DNA from: Clostridia bacterium
Lineage (GTDB): Bacteria > Bacillota > Clostridia > Christensenellales > Pumilibacteraceae
Assembly: GCA_017623455.1 (NCBI GenBank)
Contig: JAGAPA010000071.1
Span: forward strand, 1 to 37,137
DNA: 37,137 bases
Reading direction: 5' to 3'
Shown here: positions 25,350 to 32,566 of the stretch, in pieces
How the letters are laid out: each line of letters starts with the position of its first letter
Position numbering within the stretch: position 1 is the stretch's first letter
Made by a program: the position numbers and the translations under genes
The notes under the pieces: model-generated
Seen by the model: only the letters and a program-made list of their open reading frames with translations
The model's database searches: none
What the model was told of the DNA's origin: nothing

Positions 25350-25364
25350 TCATAGCTTTTCTCC

Positions 25365-26861
25365 TTAAACTATATACACGGTATCGTTTTCACTTTTTAA
25401 CGTATTTTTAAGATAATTTGACACATTTTCGTCATACATTATCGTATTTTTTGAACAGTTTGTAGTTGCGCCGTAAGTACCGAACATTTTTCCTTTGTGC
25501 TGGATATAGGTGTTTGAACACATCTTTGGTAAGCTATTTTCCTCGTCTGCCACGATATGAATCATGCGGTAAGCGGACCTGTCTAAAATGTTATCGCAAA
25601 TAGAAAAACCCTTTGTCCTGTTTACGTACTCCCACCCTTTAATATGCGCAGGCGTATCTACGTTGTGGCGTTGCTGACCCCATCCGTAACCGCAAAGCTT
25701 TAGGATATTTCCACAAATTTTAACGTTTTGCATAACGCTTTTTACGTCACCTTCGGTCATATCCAAAAAATACTCTATCGAATACACGCACCGCTCTATG
25801 AGGTTGTTTACGTATGAAATATCGCTAAGCTTATACTGCTTGCCGTTTGTGGTTATCTGATGCGTTACGCCTGCATCGTAAACGTCGTGAATATAACACG
25901 AGCCAACGGCATAATTTTCACATCCGCCGTAAATTTCCACGCCGTTACCAAACCTCGTTACCGTTCCTCTTCCGCCCTGCGGATAGTTTGGATCAGTGCC
26001 GAAATAGTGCTGAATACAACCGCCCACCCAACCGATTTCACAGTTGGTTACCCTTAGCCCTTTTACGCACTCACCGCCTGCGGATATTGCGTGAGTTCCT
26101 ACGTATTTTATGCAAAGATTGTCAATACGTACGTCGTTATTTGCACCAACGGCAAACATTGGTCTGTGAGTAAGAGCCTCTATGGAAGTAAAGATTTTAC
26201 CCGGATTACCCTCGTCGCACCGAAGGTATAAATCGCCTAAACTGTTATCCGTAACGGAAGGGATGGGGAAGTTTTCGCCCCTTGAAGGCTCTACCGTCAT
26301 CACCTCGTCGAAATGCCAATAAAAATCAAGATTACGCTTTGCTTCATTTGCAAAAACAAACGGCTTGCTCTCATTCTCCCTGCACACAAATTTTCCGTTT
26401 TTATAGGACGGAATAAGTTTTATCGAGTGTTTTTCTCCATCGTTAAACACAAGCGTTCCCACGTCTAAAATTTTTTCGGTAAGCTTGTAAACATGTTTGT
26501 CTTCGTCAACTGCTTCCCACATTGCAGGATTGGCAAGATTTTTATCCCAGCCGTAAAGTTTTGGCTTTTCACCCTCTCCGTACGCGCCGTACGTAACGGA
26601 CGATTGAGTTCTTATGCAACCTCTGAAAACATCGCCCCTACGGAATAAAACCCCGTCGCCTTTGTTAAGCTTTATAGACGAAACCTTGTCTAAAGTTGCC
26701 CAGGCAGTGTGCGGTGTAAGCCCGTCGTTATTATCGTTACCGTCGCAAGAAACGTAATACGTATTGCCGATTATATGCAAATTATCCTTACTTTCAAGAA
26801 TTTCGCGCTTTCTGATTTCAGATAACAATTCAAATTTTTCAATAATCTCGCAAGATCTCAT
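25365..26861 (-). CDS. Right-handed parallel beta-helix protein (pectate-lyase-like fold)
   Basis: 498 residues. YYVSCDGNDNNDGLTPHTAW followed by a DKV...LNKGDGVLFRRGDVFRG block is the classic start of beta-helix polysaccharide lyases and glycosidases (PL9/GH141-like, DUF1565-like). Then come repeating coil-like segments (DNLCIKYVGTHAISAGG, LRVTNCEIGWVGG, YAVGSCYIHDVYDAG, ISYVNNLIERC, VKICGNILKLCG, FSICDNILDRS). There is no signal peptide, which is unusual for lyases acting on polymers; it would act on imported oligosaccharides. It is 22 bases from the LUD gene. Enzymatic class (lyase or hydrolase) cannot be decided. Confidence 0.82.
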   Translation of the reverse strand: MRSCEIIEKFELLSEIRKREILESKDNLHIIGNTYYVSCDGNDNNDGLTPHTAWATLDKVSSIKLNKGDGVLFRRGDVFRGCIRTQSSVTYGAYGEGEKPKLYGWDKNLANPAMWEAVDEDKHVYKLTEKILDVGTLVFNDGEKHSIKLIPSYKNGKFVCRENESKPFVFANEAKRNLDFYWHFDEVMTVEPSRGENFPIPSVTDNSLGDLYLRCDEGNPGKIFTSIEALTHRPMFAVGANNDVRIDNLCIKYVGTHAISAGGECVKGLRVTNCEIGWVGGCIQHYFGTDPNYPQGGRGTVTRFGNGVEIYGGCENYAVGSCYIHDVYDAGVTHQITTNGKQYKLSDISYVNNLIERCVYSIEYFLDMTEGDVKSVMQNVKICGNILKLCGYGWGQQRHNVDTPAHIKGWEYVNRTKGFSICDNILDRSAYRMIHIVADEENSLPKMCSNTYIQHKGKMFGTYGATTNCSKNTIMYDENVSNYLKNTLKSENDTVYIV

Positions 26862-26883
26862 TACTGCCTTCCCCCTAAAAATT

Positions 26884-27492
26884 TTAGTATCCTAAATCCT
26901 CGTTTATAAGCACTATTTCGATATTTGCAGTTTTGGGACAAACCCACAAAACGCTAAGCCCTCTGCAAATTCTATCCGCGCTCTTACAGTCATAGCATCT
27001 GTCAGCTTTTATCGCACAAGGCGTGTTAAGCTTTAGCCGTTGCGCGTTTTTTGGCGAGGCAATATTGCGCGCTCTCCACAATGCTTTTTCAAAGTTGTCT
27101 TCTATCTTGTTTTTACCAATTATTAAATAAACTTTTTCGTGTCCGTAAACAATCGATGCAATGCGGTTGCACACGTTGTCAATGTTTACAATCTCGCCCT
27201 CTTTTGTTATTGCGTTTACGGAAGACAGATACACATCGCAGTTTTTAGCCTGCTCTCTAACCATTGCAGAAGTTGATCCGTTTGGGATTCTATGGTGCCA
27301 GACGACGTTGTTATGCAAAGCAAGCTTTTCATAAAGCCCCATTTGCTCCACGCTCATCGATCCGCCTATTCCCACACTCTTTTTGTCTATGTTTTCGTCA
27401 AGATATGCCACCGCTTCACTCGCGTTTTCAAAGCACGAAACGGCATAGCCTTTTTCTTGCAAATTACTCTTAATTTCACCAAAATCCACCAC
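26884..27492 (-). CDS. LUD-domain protein (LutC/DUF162-like)
   Basis: 202 residues. SVGIGGSMSVEQMGLYEKL, VWHHRIPNGSTSAMVREQA, DVYLSSVNAITKEGEIVNID, ASIVYGHEKVYLIIGKNKI and the Cys-containing ADRCYDCKSADRICRG (a CxxC...C set) are typical of the small LUD family related to LutC. Relatives take part in lactate oxidation with iron-sulfur partners LutA and LutB, which are absent here. Single LUD proteins are common in Clostridia and their role is not settled. The four Cys in the C-terminal part could bind a metal. It is 24 bases downstream of the DUF1810 gene. Confidence 0.85.
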   Translation of the reverse strand: MVDFGEIKSNLQEKGYAVSCFENASEAVAYLDENIDKKSVGIGGSMSVEQMGLYEKLALHNNVVWHHRIPNGSTSAMVREQAKNCDVYLSSVNAITKEGEIVNIDNVCNRIASIVYGHEKVYLIIGKNKIEDNFEKALWRARNIASPKNAQRLKLNTPCAIKADRCYDCKSADRICRGLSVLWVCPKTANIEIVLINEDLGY

Positions 27493-27516
27493 ACGTATCT
27501 CCTGTTTTGTTACATT

Positions 27517-27948
27517 TCACTCTAAATTTTTAAGATGATCCAATGTCAAAGCATCAAACTTTCCGCCATAAAATTTATCAATCAAGCCCTTATAAAGCCC
27601 TCTATTTTTCTCATCCGCCACATAAAACAAGGTGAGCGAAGAGCAAAGCTTAAGCGCGTCGATATCGCCCATTATATAAACAGGGTTGTTTTGCGCCAAT
27701 CCCTCAAGGACTTTGCAACACTGCACGTATCTACCACCAAGCAATTCGTTATTACAATACGCCTTTGCCTCCTCAAGATTCTCTATCCCATAATACTGAG
27801 CGGTTGGGCTTCTGCCTAAACAACGCAGTTGAGGAAAAATATACCATATCCAATGCGTTTGTTTTTTTCCGTTTTTAAGCTCGCTAAACGCCTTTTCAAA
27901 CTCGCCGTTCTGAGCGTTTATAAACCTTTCTACGTTATATTTCCCCAT
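27517..27948 (-). CDS. DUF1810 family protein
   Basis: 143 residues from ATG 27948 (GAAGAAAGACGA as ribosome site; a longer in-frame start at 28065 would contain the promoter and is unlikely). RFINAQNGEFEKAFSELKNG, THWIWYIFPQL, GRSPTAQYYGI, EAKAYCNNELLGGR and the C-terminal LDHL match the DUF1810 (calpastatin-like) family, whose function is unknown. It has its own promoter at 27979-28007 and probably leads the 27948-20304 transcript. Confidence 0.88.
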   Translation of the reverse strand: MGKYNVERFINAQNGEFEKAFSELKNGKKQTHWIWYIFPQLRCLGRSPTAQYYGIENLEEAKAYCNNELLGGRYVQCCKVLEGLAQNNPVYIMGDIDALKLCSSLTLFYVADEKNRGLYKGLIDKFYGGKFDALTLDHLKNLE

Positions 27949-27975
27949 TCGTCTTTCTTCCTTTTGTCTACTCTG

Positions 27976-28015
27976 TACATTATACCACCATATCCGATAA
28001 ATTTCAATAGTTTTA
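27976..28015 (-). promoter_or_regulatory. Duplicated promoter segment, copy 1 (upstream of DUF1810)
   Basis: On the minus strand TTGAAA (28007-28002), a 17-base spacer and TATAAT (27984-27979). All 40 bases from 27976 to 28015 are identical to 29666-29705. Both copies lie directly downstream of a terminator (28040-28074 and 29707-29739). Confidence 0.85.
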
Positions 28016-28039
28016 TAAAAATTCACCTTGCAAAATATT

Positions 28040-28074
28040 AAAAAATCGCCACCCCTCGCAATCAACAGGGTGGC
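28040..28074 (-). terminator. Terminator of the 310-residue membrane-protein gene
   Basis: On the minus strand GCCACCC (28074-28068), a 12-base loop and GGGGTGGC (28055-28048), then two bases and six T. It follows the stop codon at 28085 by 10 bases. Confidence 0.82.
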
Positions 28075-28084
28075 TTAAAATTTC

Positions 28085-29017
28085 TTATACAACGGTATTT
28101 GCAACAATCTCACACCGCTCGAATTTATCCCACACGTACTTAAGCGCGGTTCCGTCAAGAAGGTATTTTTCATAAACCTCTTCAAGTGATGAAAATTTCG
28201 TTACGTTGTCGACATTTTCCTCATTACTTACGGTGCAATAGCTCTTGTTGTAAATAACATTGTACGTTTTACCGTTATACACAAAACAAAGCATTGTGTT
28301 TGCATTGCAAGGTAACAACGAGTCCAAAATGTTTTTTATAAAATGCAGGGACTGCTCTCTTGCATCCATTCGTATAGGTAGTTTGTTTTCAATAAAAGAC
28401 AGCCATAGAGTGCTCGCATTTATCTGCTCGTCATAAACCTTGTAGTTTACCAACGTTTTCCTGTTCTTATCGCAAATTTTAACAATCCAAACGTCTTTTA
28501 TTTTTGCTATATTAACCTCGGCAATCTGAGATAACTTTGCTATCTGTTTTTTGCGAAACGGACGCTTTTTAACGTACGTATCCCCCACCATTTCATCTTC
28601 AATATTTCCGCACACGTACCAACATAATCCACCAATCATAGCAAGAGTAAAGAACACAATACTGAACGTCGCCGTATCAATACTCATTACTCCGATAAAA
28701 TACAAAAACCAAAACGCAAGTCCTCCCACACCTCCGCCACCGACAAACGCAAAGCCTATAATGCAACCTATTTCCTGTTGCCCTGAGCAGTCTTTAACGA
28801 ACGTATATTTTCGGTCTTTGAATTTTTTTACTAAGTGAAAAATCTCAACCACCGCAAAAGCGATCATTGACAATACTGCGGATATTATCACGATAGTAAC
28901 GTTTGTATCGTGCTTATCTACCACAACTTCCACACTACACCCTACAAGCATGAATATACAGCATAAAGCAACAAAAACGAAAATTACCGATATCAACTTT
29001 CTGATTATATTTGTCAT
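28085..29017 (-). CDS. Lipoprotein-like membrane protein, paralogue of the 29752-30933 gene
   Basis: 310 residues. The N-terminus has a hydrophobic stretch ending in a plausible lipobox (MLVGC, Cys27), then CSVEVVVDKHDTNV and a second helix, then two more helices around GGVGGLAFWFLYFIGVMSID and FSIVFFTLAMIGGLCWYVCG. The C-terminal 150 residues are soluble, with the KKRPFRKKQIA motif and an alternating charged pattern like PH-type folds (my guess). The 29752-30933 protein aligns over the whole length but has about 80 extra residues between the Cys and the second helix. Function unknown. RBS AAAGGAGTG. Confidence 0.8.
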   Translation of the reverse strand: MTNIIRKLISVIFVFVALCCIFMLVGCSVEVVVDKHDTNVTIVIISAVLSMIAFAVVEIFHLVKKFKDRKYTFVKDCSGQQEIGCIIGFAFVGGGGVGGLAFWFLYFIGVMSIDTATFSIVFFTLAMIGGLCWYVCGNIEDEMVGDTYVKKRPFRKKQIAKLSQIAEVNIAKIKDVWIVKICDKNRKTLVNYKVYDEQINASTLWLSFIENKLPIRMDAREQSLHFIKNILDSLLPCNANTMLCFVYNGKTYNVIYNKSYCTVSNEENVDNVTKFSSLEEVYEKYLLDGTALKYVWDKFERCEIVANTVV

Positions 29018-29128
29018 TTCACTCCTTTATAAAAAATATCATAAAATAAACACCATCTTATCTACCTTATGCAAAGTTGTCCCAAAAAGATTTTACGTTA
29101 ACCGCAAAACAAAAAATGTTATGCTATT

Positions 29129-29647
29129 TTAATGATTTTGTCGCGATTTCTCACATACGTATTCGTATAATCCGTCAATTCCTTGTTTATCCTGCACTAC
29201 ATATACCTGATTTTGCTTATTGTATAAAAAAATAATTTCATTAGTCACTTTTTCAATTTTCTTTATAAAAGAATACTCTACTCTCGTAAAAGATTCCGTT
29301 CCTGCTGTTACACTTTTTACCGTAAAACCATTCTCCTCAAATTTATAATAATTTACAGTTTTAGCATTGTCCTGCATCTGCTTTTCTATATTTTTTTTCA
29401 AACCTGACTTTGTTGTAGACCTATAAACCGACCACGCAAAAATAAATATAATTGCCAGCAATACGTATATTATCATAAATGTAAAAAAATAATCGTCAAA
29501 TATATACGAACACACAATAAGACCAACAATCAAAACTGCTAAGATTATTGAGCATATCAACCCTGCATTACGCATTTTTCTTGTCGCAATATAATTGTAT
29601 TCAACCATTAAATCACTTGTATACACCGTCATATTTTCCATTACCAC
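29129..29647 (-). CDS. Small membrane protein, YcxB-like
   Basis: 172 residues (start GTG 29647, five bases after GGAG; ATG 29641 is the alternative). Two adjacent helices (about 28-48 and 53-75) are followed by a soluble C-terminal part with YKFEENGFTVKSVTAGTESF and FIKKIEKVTNEIIFLYNKQN. That layout and the 'F.ENGF.V.S' pattern fit the YcxB family. The role of that family is not known. The gene is driven by the second copy of the duplicated promoter. No clear terminator follows before 29017. Confidence 0.75.
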   Translation of the reverse strand: MVMENMTVYTSDLMVEYNYIATRKMRNAGLICSIILAVLIVGLIVCSYIFDDYFFTFMIIYVLLAIIFIFAWSVYRSTTKSGLKKNIEKQMQDNAKTVNYYKFEENGFTVKSVTAGTESFTRVEYSFIKKIEKVTNEIIFLYNKQNQVYVVQDKQGIDGLYEYVCEKSRQNH

Positions 29648-29665
29648 ACGTACTCCGCTTTTTTT

Positions 29666-29705
29666 TACATTATACCACCATATCCGATAAATTTCAATAG
29701 TTTTA
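29666..29705 (-). promoter_or_regulatory. Duplicated promoter segment, copy 2 (upstream of the YcxB-like gene)
   Basis: TTGAAA (29697-29692), a 17-base spacer and TATAAT (29674-29669) on the minus strand. The 40-base segment is identical to 27976-28015; the identity ends at a single T/C difference just outside and then resumes for four A. Confidence 0.85.
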
Positions 29706-29706
29706 C

Positions 29707-29739
29707 AAAAAAACCACCCGACATTTTTTGCCGAGTGGT
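29707..29739 (-). terminator. Terminator of the 393-residue membrane-protein gene
   Basis: On the minus strand ACCACTCG (29739-29732), an 11-base loop, CGGGTGGT (29720-29713) with one G-U pair, then seven T. The stop codon at 29752 is 12 bases upstream. Confidence 0.82.
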
Positions 29740-29751
29740 CAAAGATTATTG

Positions 29752-30933
29752 TTAATTATCGGTGTACGAACGTATTGCAAAACGTTCTATCTCGTTCCAG
29801 TACGATCTTATACTCATTTGGTCTACAGTATAGTTGTCATAAAGCTCTTCTAAGCTTGAAAAGCGAACGGAATTATCTTCACCGCTTTTTACTATTTCGT
29901 AACCGCTTTTGCCACACGAAATATCGTACTGCTTTCCTTCTATCCACAAAGAAAGCTTTGACCTGCCATAGCCGGCATTCAGTCTTTCTATTATATTTTT
30001 TACGTAATAGACGGACGGCTTTGAAACGTGCAACGTTATTCTCAGCTTGTTGGTAATGAACGAATCGAAAAACATATTTGATTCGTTGGAAACCGCTTTT
30101 TCGCTAAACTCAACCAATACGGTATTGTTCTTGTCAAAAAGCGTCGCACTCCACGTGTGTTCGCCAACCATTATTTCAACACCGCCGACTCCACTCGTTT
30201 GGGCAACTTGTTTTTGGTGGAAAGGACGCTTTTTATAATACTTGCAATCAACGTACCCTCTCTCGTTGTTACTGAAAAAGTGCCAGCACAAACCGCCGAG
30301 AGCGGACAGAAATAAGAAAACAAGGCTAAACATTGCCGTTGCTATATCCATTGCGCCCATCCAATGAATTACCCAAAACGCAAGAAAGCCGAAAAATCCT
30401 CCGCTCATAACCGCAAGTCCCGCGTATTCCAGTAGCAAATCTTTAATATTTTTGAGCATAAATTCGGAGTCTGACGAAACCCGTTTTTTGATAAGAATCG
30501 CAATAAGAACGGAAAACAGCATTGCAAGCGCGGAAATGAAAAATACTACCGCCACGTTCGTATCGTGCTGATTATAAGTAACGATGCCGTCATACAGTAC
30601 AACGTCGTTTACTACTATCTTATAAATAAGCGCGTAGTGAAATTCCTTGTAGTTTTCTCTTACCGTAATTTCAACATTGTCGTCATACTTTATCTCCATA
30701 AAGTCTTCTATTTTGCCGTTTCCTTTTTCGTTGAAAACATACTTAACGTCGTCGTCATAGCAGCTTATGTACACGTCGTAGCCTTCGTGATCGAAATAAA
30801 CACTGCTCACTTTTCTTTGTACCGTAACCGTCTTTGTGGGCACGAAACAGCTTACAAAAATCAGCACGACACTGATTATCAATACCGAAATTATTGCAAG
30901 TGAAATTACTTTCTTCTTGGTGGTTTTGTTCAT
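29752..30933 (-). CDS. Lipoprotein-like membrane protein, longer paralogue of the 28085-29017 gene
   Basis: 393 residues. A first hydrophobic segment ends at Cys29 (FVSCFVP), then about 85 residues that would be outside the membrane (DHEGYDVYISCYDDDVKYVF, then YKEFHYALIYKIVVNDVVLY) lead to QHDTNVAVVFFISALAMLF. Further helices around GGFFGFLAFWVIHWMGAMDI and MFSLVFLFLSALGGLCWHFF and the KKRPFHQKQVA motif match the 310-residue paralogue, which lacks the outer domain. Function unknown. The start is 21 bases after the acetyltransferase gene, so cotranscription is likely. Confidence 0.8.
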   Translation of the reverse strand: MNKTTKKKVISLAIISVLIISVVLIFVSCFVPTKTVTVQRKVSSVYFDHEGYDVYISCYDDDVKYVFNEKGNGKIEDFMEIKYDDNVEITVRENYKEFHYALIYKIVVNDVVLYDGIVTYNQHDTNVAVVFFISALAMLFSVLIAILIKKRVSSDSEFMLKNIKDLLLEYAGLAVMSGGFFGFLAFWVIHWMGAMDIATAMFSLVFLFLSALGGLCWHFFSNNERGYVDCKYYKKRPFHQKQVAQTSGVGGVEIMVGEHTWSATLFDKNNTVLVEFSEKAVSNESNMFFDSFITNKLRITLHVSKPSVYYVKNIIERLNAGYGRSKLSLWIEGKQYDISCGKSGYEIVKSGEDNSVRFSSLEELYDNYTVDQMSIRSYWNEIERFAIRSYTDN

Positions 30934-30954
30934 TTTTTTCTACTCCTTCTGATA

Positions 30955-31386
30955 TTATAAAATACGTTCCATGGCAACGTGCAAAATATCCTCTTCCCAA
31001 AAATCTTCCGAAGTTGTGACATATCCGAGTTTTTCATAAAAGCCTTGCGCGTGCTTTTGGGCGTGTAGGACGATTTTAGTACACTTTAGCATTTCCTTTA
31101 TGGCAAGCGTCGACTTTTGCATCAGCTCTCTGCCAAGCCCAACACCGTGAGTTACGGAAAGCACTCTACCGATTTTTACGGTGCTGTCGCTCTTCTTAAA
31201 AGCCCGAAGATAAGCTACGACCTTGCCGTTATCCGTAATAAAGCAATGCAGACAGTTATAGTCCTCGCCGTCAAAATCCCTGCAGATAATTTTTTGCTCC
31301 ATCAAAAAAACTTCCGTTCTTGCTCTTACTATTTCATACAGCTCTTTTGTTGTAAGCTCGCTGAAAAACTTTGCGCTAAATTCCAT
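30955..31386 (-). CDS. elaA: GNAT-family N-acetyltransferase, ElaA-like
   Basis: 143 residues from ATG 31386 (AAAGGAG eight bases upstream). An in-frame ATG at 31440 would translate a repeated leader sequence and is unlikely. AKFFSELTTKELYEIVRART, EVFLMEQKIICRDFDGED, CLHCFITDNGKVVAYLRAF, IGRVLSVTHGVGLGRELMQK (acetyl-CoA loop) and LHAQKHAQGFYEKLGY match the ElaA subfamily of GNAT acetyltransferases. Acceptor unknown. It heads a short transcript with the 393-residue membrane protein. Confidence 0.9.
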   Translation of the reverse strand: MEFSAKFFSELTTKELYEIVRARTEVFLMEQKIICRDFDGEDYNCLHCFITDNGKVVAYLRAFKKSDSTVKIGRVLSVTHGVGLGRELMQKSTLAIKEMLKCTKIVLHAQKHAQGFYEKLGYVTTSEDFWEEDILHVAMERIL

Positions 31387-31394
31387 AGCGTCTA

Positions 31395-31436
31395 CTCCTT
31401 TATTTCCTATTTTGACCGATTTTCCTTGATACGTAT
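31395..31436 (-). repeat. Leader repeat, copy 1
   Basis: CTCCTTTATTTCCTATTTTG continuing through GACCGATTT (31395-31423) is identical to 33354-33382. A related ATACGTAT follows, with small changes. On the minus strand the two copies provide the leader and ribosome site for the ElaA-like and sugar isomerase-like genes. Confidence 0.75.
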
Positions 31437-31459
31437 GCAAGAAAACGTGTTAAACCGTA

Positions 31460-31882
31460 TTAGCCATAAATAACGAGCAAAGCAATGACTGCTACACCGA
31501 CAAGGATAGCAATGCCATATCCCAGCACATACGTCAACTTTTTCTTTTGCCCTATTTTAGCTTCGGCTTTGCTTCTTTTTGCCGAAATTTCTTCATCCGT
31601 AAGGGTTTGCTTGCCCACCATTTTTTGGATAGCCTCAATAACCCATTGCTCGTCAAAGCTGATTGCTGTATTACATTTTTCGCACTCGAAATGATAAGTT
31701 GTAACGTCCACGGCTCCTATCATTCGACGATTGCGTCCAAGTTTATTGTACTTCGTATACTCGGGGTCTGAGGGCGTAAGAGTCTCCGTGTCGCCCTCCA
31801 CACTAAGCTTCTCTCCGCACTTGTGACAGTAGAACTTTCGTGTGAGCATTGCCACAGGTATTTCTGTTTTCTTATTATTCAT
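31460..31882 (-). CDS. Zinc-ribbon protein with a C-terminal membrane anchor
   Basis: 140 residues from ATG 31882, with AAAGGAG nine bases upstream. A two-part zinc ribbon is visible: FYCHKCGEKL and, about 40 residues later, YHFECEKCNTAISF, four Cys in CxxC pairs. A charged linker (SAKRSKAEAKIGQKKKLT) and one C-terminal helix (YGIAILVGVAVIALLVIYG) follow, so the ribbon faces the cytoplasm. No family recognised. It follows the DUF3267 gene by 57 bases, with a copy of the ATACGTATAAGGGAA element in between. Confidence 0.72.
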   Translation of the reverse strand: MNNKKTEIPVAMLTRKFYCHKCGEKLSVEGDTETLTPSDPEYTKYNKLGRNRRMIGAVDVTTYHFECEKCNTAISFDEQWVIEAIQKMVGKQTLTDEEISAKRSKAEAKIGQKKKLTYVLGYGIAILVGVAVIALLVIYG

Positions 31883-31910
31883 CCCTATCTCCTTTAGTAC
31901 CACATAGCCA

Positions 31911-31927
31911 TTCCCTTATACGTATAT
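31911..31927 (-). repeat. 17-base leader element, also at 33380-33396
   Basis: TTCCCTTATACGTATAT occurs identically here and at 33380-33396; the minus-strand reading is ATATACGTATAAGGGAA. It lies in the leader between the DUF3267 and zinc-ribbon genes. A degenerate version ends the repeat at 31395-31436. It may be part of a shared promoter or a regulatory leader. Confidence 0.65.
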
Positions 31928-31939
31928 GAGTTTTATGCA

Positions 31940-32554
31940 CTAATCTTCTTTAACGTAGAAAAATTGTTCGGGTCCGGTATCACGCATTAACACATTCTTT
32001 TTGCGGAATTTTATGCAAAGAAGCAACAGTACGTAAATATCTCCGCTACATCCTCCCAGATGCAGTCCCAAAATAAAGGCGAACATCAGATAATACAACG
32101 GGCTGACAAAATACAACAGCACCGTTATTGGCGTTAGGATCAACGTAAAAATAACGAGTGGGGCAGAAACTGAAATTACTGCCGTTTTACGGTACGTATA
32201 AATATGAGGTACACCACAAAATGCACAGCTCCAGCTTATTCCAAACGTGAGCTTTTCTCCCGTCAGAATTTTGTATGCCAAGCCGTGAACAAGCTCGTGC
32301 AACACTATATAAGAAAGTATTGCAACAACAAATACAAGCATTGCAATCAGATAGTTTAGTAGTTCAATCCTGAGAATATCTAAGGTAAATCTTCCACTTT
32401 GATAAAGCGGTATGATTGCAACAACCATAACAGCTACCAAAACCAGAAGGGCAATCACGTTGAATATAATTCCAAACTTTGCTTGCTTTGCATTGATATA
32501 CATCGCTTGCTTATATCCTTCGGGCAGTTCCTTCTCGAAATTTTTTTCTCTCAT
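31940..32554 (-). CDS. DUF3267 family membrane protein (putative zincin metalloprotease)
   Basis: 204 residues with about four or five helices. The HELVHG motif (H86, E87, H90) at the end of a hydrophobic segment and GGCSGDIYVLLLL (Asp172) in a later one match the DUF3267 family, which is related to site-2-type intramembrane metalloproteases. The His-Glu-His and Asp could form a zinc site. The gene starts 12 bases after the TIM-barrel gene. Substrate unknown. Confidence 0.85.
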   Translation of the reverse strand: MREKNFEKELPEGYKQAMYINAKQAKFGIIFNVIALLVLVAVMVVAIIPLYQSGRFTLDILRIELLNYLIAMLVFVVAILSYIVLHELVHGLAYKILTGEKLTFGISWSCAFCGVPHIYTYRKTAVISVSAPLVIFTLILTPITVLLYFVSPLYYLMFAFILGLHLGGCSGDIYVLLLLCIKFRKKNVLMRDTGPEQFFYVKED

Positions 32555-32566
32555 AACTTTCTCCTT

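Noticed and set aside
27517..28065. Longer start of the DUF1810 protein at 28065
   Set aside because: The extension would contain the promoter (27979-28007) and unrelated sequence; ATG 27948 fits the family start.
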